This document shows, piece after piece, positions 53,901 to 61,649 of a stretch of DNA of 64,000 nt. The position numbers and the translations under genes are program-made. Under the pieces are notes generated by a model that searched no databases, was not told the DNA's origin, and saw only the letters and a program-made list of their open reading frames with translations. The stretch is from Catenulispora sp. EB89 (GTDB lineage: Bacteria; Actinomycetota; Actinomycetes; Streptomycetales; Catenulisporaceae), in NCBI RefSeq assembly GCF_041261445.1, contig NZ_JBGCCU010000002.1:558001-622000 (forward strand). The letters run 5' to 3'. Numbering within the stretch: position 1 is the first letter of the stretch; the number at the start of each line of letters is the position of its first letter.

Positions 53901-55343
53901 CATCCGCTCCTTCATACGGAAGCCCAACTGCTGCGAGACCTCCGCGATGCGCTGCGCGACCGACTCCGCGTCGGTGCCGATCAGCGCCGTGGCGTTCTGG
54001 CCGGTGGTCGGCCGCAGGTGCGGCAGCCAGCGCATCCACTCCCAGTCCTGCCGGGCGTGGGAGTCGGTGAGCAGCACGAACTGCACGTCGTCCGGGCTCG
54101 ACAGGGCCGCGGTCTGCGCGACCAGCCAGCGCGCCAGGGCCCGCGGGGTCCCGGCCGGACCGGCCACGCCGATCACGCCGCGGTCCTTCAGCGGGATGGT
54201 CACCGGCGCCTCGGGGACGGTCCAGGCGACGTTGCGCCGGTGCTCGTCCTGCTCCGGGTCCTCCAGCACCACTTCGGAGTCCTGGTCCAGGGTGCCGACG
54301 CGGAGCAGCAGGTGGTCGGCGTCGTGCCGGCGGCGCTCCCACAGCCGCTGGCGCGGCCCGATGCCGATGTCCAGCAGGGTCGCCGGGTCCGGGCTCTCCT
54401 GGCGCCGCGCGTTGCGCTCCAGGGCCAGGGCGTCGCGGGCGTCCTGCTCGATGCGCGCCTTCTTCGCCTCGTACTCGGCGACCTTCTGCACGAACGTGGA
54501 CTTGCCGGACTTCTTGTCCTGCCAGAAGTTGCCCATCATCATCACCGGCGACATCGCGGCCATGATCAGGTAGCGCGGCTGGCCCATGATGACCGCCATG
54601 ACCACCGACATCAGCAGCGGCGCGATCAGCATGACGATCGGGAACGGGCGCTTGCTCTCCTCGATCACCGGCTGCGGAAGCTTGAACCGCGTCTGCCGTT
54701 CCGGCGGCAGGATGCGCGGCGGCCGGTTGTAGTCGAGGAAGGCGCCGTCCTCAGAGGGGGTCAGCGCCGCGTCCGGCGGCGTGTAGTAGCCGACTTCGAG
54801 GATGGTCGTGCCGATCACGACCTGCATCCCGGGCTTCCACTCGGCCTCCCCGACCAGTGGCTGCTTCTCCAGGACCGCGGACACGCCCTCGTACGGGGCC
54901 ACGCGGATCACGCCGTTCACGTCCAGGCTGACTCGCAGCGCGAAGTCGGGTATGCCCGGATCGTCGATCTTGACTCGGTTCCGTCGGGACCGCCCGATGT
55001 CGGCGTATCCCGGATTTATTCGGTGCACCCCGCCGGCGTCGGGTCCCCCGGCGACCCGAACCTCGACGGTTCCGTAGGGCTCTGCGGGCAGACACCCCGA
55101 AGGGTTGTGCAGAGAGATAACCGAACCCTCACGCAAAGGTGAGGAGGCCAATGTGTGGCGCTGGTCCACAAGATTGCCGTCCACGAACAGGAGGGGTGGT
55201 GACCCCGGGTTCGGCCCCTGCGCCCCCAGCATTCGACCCAACTGGTCCGCGACCTGCGGGATCGATGACTCCCCGTCCGCGTCCAGCAGTGCGTCCATCC
55301 AGGAGCCCTGGACAGGATCCACCACCGTCAACGTCATACGCAT
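50946..55343 (-). CDS. eccC: Type VII secretion ATPase EccC with FHA domain
   Basis: The 1465-residue protein has an N-terminal ubiquitin-like region, an FHA domain (GRSRRNRVKIDDPGIPDFALRVSLD, about 120-165), two membrane helices (about 235-275), and three FtsK-type ATPase domains. The first has a full Walker A GTTGAGKSE near 650; the second (GAPRSGRSQ, near 989) and third (GPQKSGRST, near 1287) have Arg in place of Lys in the P-loop. EccC drives export of WXG100 proteins. No esxAB, eccB, eccD, eccE or mycP gene lies in the window. The start ATG 55343 (or 55337) gives the usual MRMTLTVVDP start. Confidence 0.93.
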   Translation of the reverse strand: MRMTLTVVDPVQGSWMDALLDADGESSIPQVADQLGRMLGAQGPNPGSPPLLFVDGNLVDQRHTLASSPLREGSVISLHNPSGCLPAEPYGTVEVRVAGGPDAGGVHRINPGYADIGRSRRNRVKIDDPGIPDFALRVSLDVNGVIRVAPYEGVSAVLEKQPLVGEAEWKPGMQVVIGTTILEVGYYTPPDAALTPSEDGAFLDYNRPPRILPPERQTRFKLPQPVIEESKRPFPIVMLIAPLLMSVVMAVIMGQPRYLIMAAMSPVMMMGNFWQDKKSGKSTFVQKVAEYEAKKARIEQDARDALALERNARRQESPDPATLLDIGIGPRQRLWERRRHDADHLLLRVGTLDQDSEVVLEDPEQDEHRRNVAWTVPEAPVTIPLKDRGVIGVAGPAGTPRALARWLVAQTAALSSPDDVQFVLLTDSHARQDWEWMRWLPHLRPTTGQNATALIGTDAESVAQRIAEVSQQLGFRMKERMANASSPTEQVTFKDPDIVVILDGSRRLRSMPGVIQILQQGPMVGIRAICLDGEDRFLPGECQAIVVVEPEGLRVQQVGKDMQRGVRPDAVSPVWCQRLVRGLAAVRDVSGNEEASGIPNSARLLDVLGLEPPTSQAIAARWTMGGETTMAMLGESFDGAFGIDIRRDGPHGLIAGTTGAGKSELLQTIVASLAVANKPTAMTFVLVDYKGGSAFKDCVQLPHTVGMVTDLDNHLVERALESLGAELKRREHILAEAGAKDIEDYGDIRKKNTHLAPMPRLLIVIDEFASMVRELPDFVTGLVNIAQRGRSLGIHLLLATQRPSGVVSPEIRANTNLRIALRVTDGNESSDVIDDPSAGFISKSTPGRAYVRLGANSLVPFQAGRVGGRRPGANVVSQASVWSTRLDWPALASVPPKKPEGPKVETDAEITDLKVLVDAIREATAAMQIPPQHSPWLPALQDTVLLSDVPPVRRHGGHDLAPIPWGIDDLPSLQARRAAVLDFAGLGHMLIAGAPRSGRSQVLRTMAGAIALTQSTADVHIYGIDCGSGALLPLTALPHCGAVVQRQQSERATRLITRLKQEIANRQESLSAQGFAGIIEQRMSVPADQKLPHIVVFLDRWDGFLGSLGELDGGTLVEEVQRIMREGQGVGVHMIITGDRQVFSGRISSLTEDKLSFRLPDKQDFGLINLHPRKIPDEMPTGRAFRSDTGLETQVALLTADGSGQAQAAAIAAIAEQARGRDAQIPRARRPFRVDVLPARISLAEAWELRDEASQGRPLWALAGVGGDELIGAGPDLGDGVPTFVIAGPQKSGRSTMLMALARTLVVQGSQVVLVAPRNSPLRKMAGERGVLAVFENADLSEEDLRSALDAAGGHPVAVLLDDAEMLKDAPAGTVLRDIINFGGDRGQALVLAGSAEDLNSGFSGWHVDARRGRRGALLSPQSPMDGDLIGVRLNRSQVGGQVQAGRALLHLGDGELRTVQVPID

Positions 55344-55473
55344 GACTCGGAAGTCTACGGCCAGCCGCAACAGCGGATAAGGTCCGCCCTGACAAGCGCG
55401 GATCCCCGGCCGGGACCCCCTTCCGGCCGGTTCGAACACGGCTCGCTCACGGCGGGCCGGACAGGAGGCTCCC

Positions 55474-56202
55474 ATGGACGTCGGAGTGGCGACCGCCCTG
55501 GTCGGGGCCTTGTCCGGGCCCGCTCTGGCGCGCAGCGCGTATCAGATGTCGGTCGACGCCGGATCGCCCGCGCGGCAGCGCTGCGCGCACTGCGGGCAAC
55601 GGCTGCCGGCCGGGGCGTTCCGGTTCCCGCTGTGGACGGGCCGGTGCGGCCTGTGCGGCGACCGGCTGGGCCCGCGGGTGTGGGCGGTGGCCCTGGCCGC
55701 GGCGGTCGGCGGGTTCGCGGTCGGGCACCGGCTGGGGAACGACCCGGCGGTGCTGACGTTCCTGGCCTTCGCGCTGGGCTGCGTGCTGCTGGCCTTCGTG
55801 GACCTGGCCGTGCGCCGGCTCCCGGACCAGCTGACCGCGCCGCTGGCGGTGCTCGGCGTGGTGGGCCTGGGCACCGCGAACTACCTGAACCGGGACATGA
55901 CGCCGCTGCTCAGAGGGCTGATAGGGGCGGCGCTGGCCGGCGGGCTCTTCCTGGCGCTGGCCTGGGCGCGGCCGGACGGCGAGGGCATGGGGCTGGGCGA
56001 CGCCAAACTGGCCGCCGTGCTCGGGCTCTTCCTGGGCTACCTGGGCTGGAGCGACCTGGTGCTCGGCTTCTTCGCCGGGACGTTCGCCGCGGCCGTGTTC
56101 GCGGTCGTCATGCTGCGCACCGGCCGGATGGACCGGAAGTCGGCGCTGACCTACGGACCGTTCCTGCTGCTCGGCGCGCTGATCGCGGTGCTGTTCGGCT
56201 GA
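55474..56202 (+). CDS. Prepilin peptidase family A24 (TadV/PilD-like)
   Basis: The 242-residue membrane protein has a Cys4 cluster (CAHCGQRLP and CGLCGD), about seven hydrophobic segments and the two catalytic Asp: LLAFVDLAVRRLPDQLT and GEGMGLGDAKLAAVLG (GxGD). It cleaves and may methylate type IV prepilin-like proteins, for example Flp/Tad pilins. No pilin gene is in the window. The ATG at 55474 is divergent from eccC. Confidence 0.9.
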   Translation: MDVGVATALVGALSGPALARSAYQMSVDAGSPARQRCAHCGQRLPAGAFRFPLWTGRCGLCGDRLGPRVWAVALAAAVGGFAVGHRLGNDPAVLTFLAFALGCVLLAFVDLAVRRLPDQLTAPLAVLGVVGLGTANYLNRDMTPLLRGLIGAALAGGLFLALAWARPDGEGMGLGDAKLAAVLGLFLGYLGWSDLVLGFFAGTFAAAVFAVVMLRTGRMDRKSALTYGPFLLLGALIAVLFG

Positions 56203-56284
56203 GGTCTGACTCGCTCGGAAGACGCCGAAGGCCGCTCACTGCCGTCGCGCGGGCGGTAAGCGGCCTGCCGGACTCCGCCGCCGA

Positions 56285-56764
56285 TCAGCTCGACGACGGC
56301 TGGAACTGCTGGTAGACCCCGGTGTTCGCCTCGGTCGAAGCCGCCACGGAGATGGTCGCGCCGCTGGCGAAGCTCAGCGCCACCGGCGAGTTGCGGCCGG
56401 GGGTCGAGCCGGAGTTGGTGAGCACCATCTTCGGGCCGGAGGGCGCGGCCAGGTTCACCGAGGCGTGCGGGCCGACGGCCAGGCCGCCGCCGGCGACCGA
56501 CACCGACTTGCCGTCGACGGTGACGCCGGACAGCGTGGTCGGCTGGTCGCCGTTGTTCACCACGGTGCCGGTCACCTGCGCGGCGCCGGTGGCCGGGTCC
56601 ACGACCACGACCATGTTCAGGGCCTGGACGTCCCCGCTGCTGCCGGCGGCGAAGTTGGGCTGGATCTGCAGGGTCGCCGCGCCGTCACCGGCGGCGCAGC
56701 CGGTCGCGACCGCGGCGGTGCCGGCTACGGCGGCGATGACGAGGGCGATGCGAATGCTCTTCAC
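56285..56764 (-). CDS. Putative lipoprotein
   Basis: The 159-residue protein has a signal peptide and lipobox AVATGC (Cys near residue 22). The mature part is a beta-rich domain with NMVVVVDPATGAAQVTGTVVNNGDQPTTLSGVTVDGKSV and an APSGPKMVLTNSGS segment, similar to the copper-chaperone-like (PCu(A)C/DUF461-type) lipoproteins of actinomycetes but without their His/Met ligands. The GTG at 56764 is preceded by TAGGAG at 10 bases. Function unknown. Confidence 0.78.
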   Translation of the reverse strand: MKSIRIALVIAAVAGTAAVATGCAAGDGAATLQIQPNFAAGSSGDVQALNMVVVVDPATGAAQVTGTVVNNGDQPTTLSGVTVDGKSVSVAGGGLAVGPHASVNLAAPSGPKMVLTNSGSTPGRNSPVALSFASGATISVAASTEANTGVYQQFQPSSS

Positions 56765-57158
56765 GGTGGAACGGCTCCTAGACGGTCCAACAAGCTCGGG
56801 CCGCCGCCGGTGTCGATCGCTGTGCTGGCGCCAGGTCGTCGCGCGTTCGTACGACTTCCCGACCACCCGATGAAACGGCGGCTCGCAGCCAGTGTAAAAG
56901 GGCCTCAGATCAGGTCCGGGCCCGGGGGCCGATCCACCGGGGTGATGTTCGCTACGCCGCGCGCCGCGGGCATGCCACAGGCCGTCGCGGCAGGTCCGGG
57001 CCGGGGCCTCGCCGGCTCCGTGCGAGGAGCGTGCGAGAGCGCGCCGGGGCGGACCGTGTCAGAACCGTGCCGCGCGCGTGCCGGCGGCACGCCGCGGCGC
57101 CGGAGCGGCAGGGCACGGGACCGTGCACCGCCGCCCCGGCGTCGTCACCAGCCGGACC
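56765..57158. other. Intergenic region
   Basis: This 394-base gap separates the lipoprotein gene from a small protein gene transcribed the same way. It holds several long open frames typical of high-GC DNA, but none has a ribosome-binding site or recognisable product. I see no regulatory element in it. Confidence 0.4.
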
Positions 57159-57440
57159 TCACCAGAAGACGAGGAAGCGCAGGGCGTGCCCGACGCGCCG
57201 GCCGAGTCCGGCCAGCGCCCGGAAGGGCGAGGTCAGGGCGGATCGGCACTTCGCCCGGGCCTTGGCCCGCGCGACCTCCCGCCGGTAGGCCCGCACCTCG
57301 TCGTCGAGGGCGGAGATGTCGTCCGGGACGACCACGACCGGGAACCCGCTGCCGTCGGGGCCCGGATCGCCGAAGGAGCCGTAAGAATGATCGCCGTTGT
57401 CGCGGCCTGGACTGTTCACCAGTATCTGCACCCACCCCAC
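57159..57440 (-). CDS. Small hypothetical protein with helical basic C-terminus
   Basis: The 93-residue protein starts MGWVQILVNSPGRDNGDHSYGSFG and carries VPDDISALDDEVRAYRREVARAKARAKCRSAL, a charged helix, and a final basic, weakly hydrophobic segment. I have a general memory of similar short actinomycete proteins with a 'VPDD(I/L)SALxxEVRAYRRE' motif but no function. It is transcribed away from carD. Confidence 0.6.
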   Translation of the reverse strand: MGWVQILVNSPGRDNGDHSYGSFGDPGPDGSGFPVVVVPDDISALDDEVRAYRREVARAKARAKCRSALTSPFRALAGLGRRVGHALRFLVFW

Positions 57441-57751
57441 GCGTCGTCGTCGGGAGCCGTAGCGTCATTGTGCGCTTTGCAGAGCGTTGTGCCCATAGCC
57501 GAGGGGCTCGTAATCACGCTGGGATTCCTCTATTTCCCCGAGCCCGCCGCGTCGACATCGATCGAGATCGATCAAGATCGACCACCGTCCCAGGTGAGAT
57601 CGAAAGATGCGACATGAAGCCGATTGAGCTGCACGAGCACGGCGTATGGGGGTTTGTCAAGCCCCCACGGGTACGCTGACCTGCGCAAACGGTCTTCAGA
57701 ACGGGCGTACGCCGTGGTATCCTGGAGAGCCACGGAAGGGGCACATATCAC
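57441..57751. other. Upstream region of carD
   Basis: This 311-base gap holds the carD promoter and a small 10-bp-period repeat: ATCGATCGAG, ATCGATCAAG and ATCGACCACC at 57557-57586. No gene is visible. Confidence 0.5.
57695..57723 (+). promoter_or_regulatory. Probable carD promoter
   Basis: TTCAGA (57695-57700) and TATCCT (57718-57723) are spaced by 17 bases, as for a housekeeping sigma factor. Transcription would start near 57730, giving a short leader with GGAAGGGG before the ATG at 57752. Confidence 0.6.
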
Positions 57752-58234
57752 ATGACGTTCAAAGTTGGCGAGACCGTGGTCTATCCCCATCACGGGGCCG
57801 CGCTCATCGAGGATATCGAGATCCGCGTGATCAAGGGCGAGCCGAAGGAATACCTCGTGCTGAAGGTGGCGCAGGGTGATCTGACCGTACGCGTGCCCTC
57901 TGAGAAGGCCGAATACGTCGGCGTGCGCGACGTGGTCGACCAGGGCGGCCTGGAGAAGGTCTTCGACGTGCTGCGCGCGCCGCACACCGAGGAGCCGACC
58001 AACTGGTCGCGCCGCTACAAGGCGAACATCGAGAAGATCCAGTCCGGCGACGTCATCAAGGTGGCCGAGGTGGTGCGCGACCTGTGGCGCCGCGACCGCG
58101 ACCGCGGGCTGTCCGCCGGCGAGAAGCGGATGCTCGCCAAGGCACGGCAGATCCTGGTCAGCGAGCTGGCGCTGGCGGAGGCCACGAACGAGGACAAGGC
58201 GGACGCCATCCTCGACGAGGTTCTCGCTTCCTGA
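57752..58234 (+). CDS. carD: CarD family transcriptional regulator
   Basis: The 160-residue protein has an N-terminal RNA-polymerase-interacting Tudor-like domain ([23 protein letters not shown]..., about 1-60) and a helical C-terminal DNA-binding domain ([57 protein letters not shown]). CarD stabilises the RNA polymerase open complex and is needed for rRNA and many other promoters; it is essential in mycobacteria. The order carD-ispD-ispF is conserved in actinobacteria. Confidence 0.96.
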   Translation: MTFKVGETVVYPHHGAALIEDIEIRVIKGEPKEYLVLKVAQGDLTVRVPSEKAEYVGVRDVVDQGGLEKVFDVLRAPHTEEPTNWSRRYKANIEKIQSGDVIKVAEVVRDLWRRDRDRGLSAGEKRMLAKARQILVSELALAEATNEDKADAILDEVLAS

Positions 58235-58329
58235 CCCGCTCGGCGTTTCGACGCTTGTACTGACGATTTCTGATGGGCACGGGCAGCTGCCGGGCACCGT
58301 CGTTTCTTTTCAGCATGAGCACGCCATCC

Positions 58330-58356
58330 GGCCCCGCGGCACCAGCCGCCGGGGCC
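58330..58356 (+). terminator. Hairpin between carD and ispD
   Basis: GGCCCC-GCGGC (58330-58340) pairs with GCCGC-C-GGGGCC (58345-58356) with one bulged base. It lies 96 bases after carD and 19 before the ispD start, so ispD probably has its own promoter or depends on read-through. Confidence 0.65.
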
Positions 58357-58375
58357 GGCGGCTTGTTGTGCGCTA

Positions 58376-59185
58376 ATGTCCCAGGCCGTGAGCATGAGTA
58401 CTGATCCCGCCGAGACCGGGTCCGGCCCCGCCCCGACGGCGGAGGGCGCACCCTTGGCCTCAGCCGCAGCCCCGGCCGCCGCCGCAGCCGCCGAGGCGCC
58501 CGGCCGGGTGGCCGTGATCGTCCCGGCCGCAGGCAAGGGCGAGCGCCTGGGCCCGGGCACCCCGAAGGCGCTGCGCGAGCTCGGGGGCCTGCCGCTGCTG
58601 GTGCACGCGGTCCGCACGCTGGTCGCCGCGCGCTCGGTGGACGTGGTCGTGGTGGCCGCGCCGCCGAACCCGCAGGGCCTGGCCGAGGTCCAGCGGCTGC
58701 TGGCGGACCTGCCCGGCGACACCCGGGTGGTGGCCGGCGGCCAGAGCCGGCAGGAGTCGGTGGCGCTGGCGCTGGCGGCGCTGCCCGGGGACTGCGACGT
58801 GGTGCTGGTGCACGACGCGGCGCGGGCCCTGACCCCGGTCGACGTCATCGAGGCGGTCGTGGCCGCGGTGCGCGGCGGGGCCGGCGCGGTGATCCCGGTG
58901 CTGCCGGTGGCCGACACCGTCAAGGCCGTCGACGGCGACCTCGTGACCGCGACCGTGGACCGCTCGACGCTGCGCGCTGTGCAGACCCCGCAGGGCTTCA
59001 CGCGGGACATCCTCACCAAGGCGCACGCCGCGTCGAACCCGTCGCTGCCGGCCACCGACGACGCCGGGCTGGTCGAGGCGCTCGGGCTGCCGGTCCGCAC
59101 GGTGCCCGGGCACGCCGAGGCTTTCAAGATCACGACGCCGTTCGACCTCGTGCTGGCCGAGGCAGTGCTGCGGAGGCGGCGATGA
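58376..59185 (+). CDS. ispD: 2-C-methyl-D-erythritol 4-phosphate cytidylyltransferase
   Basis: The 269-residue protein has the nucleotide-binding motif [18 protein letters not shown] at about 48-65, [18 protein letters not shown] and VHDAARAL blocks of IspD. It makes CDP-methylerythritol in the MEP isoprenoid pathway. An Ala/Pro-rich N-terminus of about 45 residues precedes the fold. The start could be ATG 58376, GTG 58388 or ATG 58394; none has a clear ribosome-binding site. Its end overlaps ispF by 4 bases (ATGA). Confidence 0.94.
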   Translation: MSQAVSMSTDPAETGSGPAPTAEGAPLASAAAPAAAAAAEAPGRVAVIVPAAGKGERLGPGTPKALRELGGLPLLVHAVRTLVAARSVDVVVVAAPPNPQGLAEVQRLLADLPGDTRVVAGGQSRQESVALALAALPGDCDVVLVHDAARALTPVDVIEAVVAAVRGGAGAVIPVLPVADTVKAVDGDLVTATVDRSTLRAVQTPQGFTRDILTKAHAASNPSLPATDDAGLVEALGLPVRTVPGHAEAFKITTPFDLVLAEAVLRRRR

Positions 59186-59667
59186 CCGTTCTTCCCCAGG
59201 TCGGCATCGGGGTCGACGTGCACGCCTTCGAAGAGGGTCGCGAGCTGTGGATCGGCGGGCTGCACTGGCCCGGCGAGGTCGGGCTCGCCGGGCACTCGGA
59301 CGCCGACGTGGTCGCGCACGCCGCCTGTAACGCGCTGTTCTCAGCAGCCGGGCTCGGCGACCTCGGGGCCCAGTTCGGGACGAGCGACCCGGAATGGGCC
59401 GGCGCCTCGGGGCTGAAGCTGCTCGGCGAGGCGGCACGGCGGGTCCGGGAGGCCGGGTTCGAGATCGGGAACGTCTCGGTCCAGCTGGTCGGGATCCGGC
59501 CGCGGATCGGCAGGCGACGCGCCGAAGCCGAACAAGTACTCAGCGAAGCGGCCGGGGCGCCGGTGCGCCTCGCCGCCGCGACCACGGACGGGCTCGGATT
59601 CACCGGGAAGGGCGAAGGGCTCGCGGGGATCGCGACGGCGATCGTGTTCCCGCTGGAGCGATCTTGA
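59182..59667 (+). CDS. ispF: 2-C-methyl-D-erythritol 2,4-cyclodiphosphate synthase
   Basis: The 161-residue protein has the metal ligands Asp12 and His14 in GIGVDVHAF and a His in [13 protein letters not shown], plus the CDP-binding [19 protein letters not shown] near the C-terminus. It cyclises the IspE product in the MEP pathway as a trimer. Translation is coupled to ispD by the ATGA overlap. A 10-bp duplication, GAGCGATCTT twice, spans its stop codon. Confidence 0.96.
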   Translation: MTVLPQVGIGVDVHAFEEGRELWIGGLHWPGEVGLAGHSDADVVAHAACNALFSAAGLGDLGAQFGTSDPEWAGASGLKLLGEAARRVREAGFEIGNVSVQLVGIRPRIGRRRAEAEQVLSEAAGAPVRLAAATTDGLGFTGKGEGLAGIATAIVFPLERS

Positions 59668-59868
59668 GCGATCTTGAATCTGATCCTGAGGCGACCCCGA
59701 TGTGACCTTCAAGACCCGCGGAGCCCGAATCCCGCTGATCGCTCGCGCAGCGCCGTCCGCCGGTCACCGCCGGCTGACAAAAGCATGATCATCAGACGAT
59801 GGCATGTCTTAATTCGCAGACCCGGCACAACGCCGAAACCCTGTGTGCTAGGAATGGAAACGTGAACC

Positions 59869-61509
59869 TCATATCCCGCTGCTGCGCCTACGACCCGCGT
59901 CGGCGACGCGGTCGAGAACTGCACGTGCAGCGTTGTGGCCGGGGATTCCGGACACACCGCCTCCGCGGCGCGCGCCAGCGCCGCAGATGAGGACGTTGTC
60001 GATCCCGGTCTCCACGCCCCACTTGCCCACCTGGTCCGCGCGCTCGGCGTAGGGCCAGGACAGGTCCCGGTGGAAGATGTGGCCGCCGGGCATCGCCAGC
60101 TCCTCCTGCAGGTCCTCCGTCGTCTTCGCCTCCAGGCACGGCTCGCCGTGCGCGTCCCGCGCCAGGCAGTCGGCCAGCGGCTCCTCCAGGTAGGCGTCCA
60201 GGCCGGCCACGGCCGCGCGCACCATCTCCTCCTTCGTCGCGCTCCCCGGCAGCGTGTGCAGCGAGAACAGCGTCAGCGTCTGCACGTCGGGCCGCTTGAG
60301 CAGGTCCTTGCCCAGGATCGAGCGGTCGGTGAGGGTGTGGCAGTAGACCTCGGAGGGCAGCGGGTCCGGCAGCCGCCCGGCGTGCGAGTCCTGATACGCC
60401 CGGTGCAGGTGCGCGGCGCCCTCGTCGATGTGGAAGGTGCCGGCGAAGGCCACGTGCGGGTCCACTCCGGACTTCAGGGCCGGCAGGTGGTCCAGCAGCA
60501 TGTTGATCTTCAGCTGGGTGCCCTGCGGCTGCGGGGCGTCGGCGCTGCCGCGGCCGAGCAGCCGGGTCAGGACCGCCGGCGCCACTCCGGCCAGCACGTA
60601 ACCGCACCTGGCCACGTGTTCGGCGCCGTTGCGGTCGCGGTAGGAGACCTCGGCCCGGCCGCCGCCGGCGTCCGGCTCGATGTGCGTCACCTCAACCCCG
60701 GTGAGGATTTTGGCGCCGGCGTCGACGGCCGACCGGTGCAGCGCCTCGGTGACGCTGCCCATGCCGCCGATCGGGACCCGCCACTCCCCGGAGCCGTTGC
60801 CCATGACGTGGTAGAGGAAGCACCGGTTCTGCTTCAGGCCGGCGTCGCCGGCCCAGGAGTCGGTGCCGATGAGCGCGTCGGTGAGGACCACGCCACGCAC
60901 GGCGTCGTCGCCGAAGAAGCGCTCCACGGCGGCGCCGATCGGCTGCTCGAACACCCACTCCCAGGCCTCGCCGGCGCCCTCCTCGCGGGCCAGCGCCTCC
61001 ATCTGCCCGCGGCCCAGCAGCGGGTTCAGGAGCGTCGGGGCCAGGGCCCGGGCGAGCTTGCTGAGCTGCTCGTAGAACCGGGTCCAGGCCCGGTACTCGG
61101 CGGGCCCGCCGGTCAGCTTCCGGAAGCTCTCCTCGGTCGCCGCGCCGGGCCGGCGCTCGACCAGCAGCCCGGTGTCGCCGCCGGCGCGCCGCAGCGGGGT
61201 GTAGGAGGACACCGGGCGGCTGCGCAGCTCGATGACCAGCTCCAGGTTGCGCACGATCGTGTAGGGCAGCAGCGACACCAGGTAGGAGTAGCGCGACAGG
61301 CGGGCGTCCACCCCGGCGAAGGGCGCCGCGCTCACCGCCGCGCCGCCGACCGAGTCGAGCCGTTCCAGCAGCGTGACGTGCAGCCCGGCGCGCGCCAGGT
61401 AGGCCGCGGCGACGAGCGCGTTGTGGCCGCCGCCGACCACGACGACGTCGTGCCGCGAGGCGCCCGGGCGGGGCGTGCGCTCGGCTCGTTCAGGCAGTGC
61501 CACTGTCAC
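59869..61509 (-). CDS. Phytoene desaturase-like FAD/NAD(P) oxidoreductase
   Basis: The 546-residue protein has an N-terminal Rossmann motif VVVGGGHNALVAAAYLARAGLHVTLLERLDSVGG and a C-terminal GGHIFHRDLSWPYAERADQVGKWGVETGIDNVLICGAGARRGGGVSGIPGHNAARAVL, which match the carotenoid desaturase/isomerase-like family including mammalian PYROXD2. The GTG at 61509 is the start. No other carotenoid gene lies nearby, so the substrate is open; it is convergent with ispF. Confidence 0.9.
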   Translation of the reverse strand: MTVALPERAERTPRPGASRHDVVVVGGGHNALVAAAYLARAGLHVTLLERLDSVGGAAVSAAPFAGVDARLSRYSYLVSLLPYTIVRNLELVIELRSRPVSSYTPLRRAGGDTGLLVERRPGAATEESFRKLTGGPAEYRAWTRFYEQLSKLARALAPTLLNPLLGRGQMEALAREEGAGEAWEWVFEQPIGAAVERFFGDDAVRGVVLTDALIGTDSWAGDAGLKQNRCFLYHVMGNGSGEWRVPIGGMGSVTEALHRSAVDAGAKILTGVEVTHIEPDAGGGRAEVSYRDRNGAEHVARCGYVLAGVAPAVLTRLLGRGSADAPQPQGTQLKINMLLDHLPALKSGVDPHVAFAGTFHIDEGAAHLHRAYQDSHAGRLPDPLPSEVYCHTLTDRSILGKDLLKRPDVQTLTLFSLHTLPGSATKEEMVRAAVAGLDAYLEEPLADCLARDAHGEPCLEAKTTEDLQEELAMPGGHIFHRDLSWPYAERADQVGKWGVETGIDNVLICGAGARRGGGVSGIPGHNAARAVLDRVADAGRRRSSGI

Positions 61510-61649
61510 GTCGGGCGTCCTTCCCTCTACAGGTCCCGATCATCCCACGTCCGCCCCCTGCCACCGGTCCGCCTCTGGCATCCCGGCGCGCCGGTGGGGT
61601 ATACCAGGCGTCTGATGCCGGGCGGCGAACCCGGTGGAGGGGTGGGGGG

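Noticed and set aside
57654..57677. TTGTCA with TACGCT as a second carD promoter
   Set aside because: The spacing is only 12 bases, too short for a sigma-70-type promoter.
56465..57679. Long plus-strand frames between the lipoprotein gene and carD
   Set aside because: Composition is that of antisense high-GC DNA (Arg/Gly/Pro), with no motif or ribosome-binding site.
59862..59990. Short plus-strand frame starting GTG with a Cys-Cys pair (possible regulatory leader peptide)
   Set aside because: It runs into the convergent oxidoreductase gene on the other strand and has no sulfur-metabolism gene downstream.
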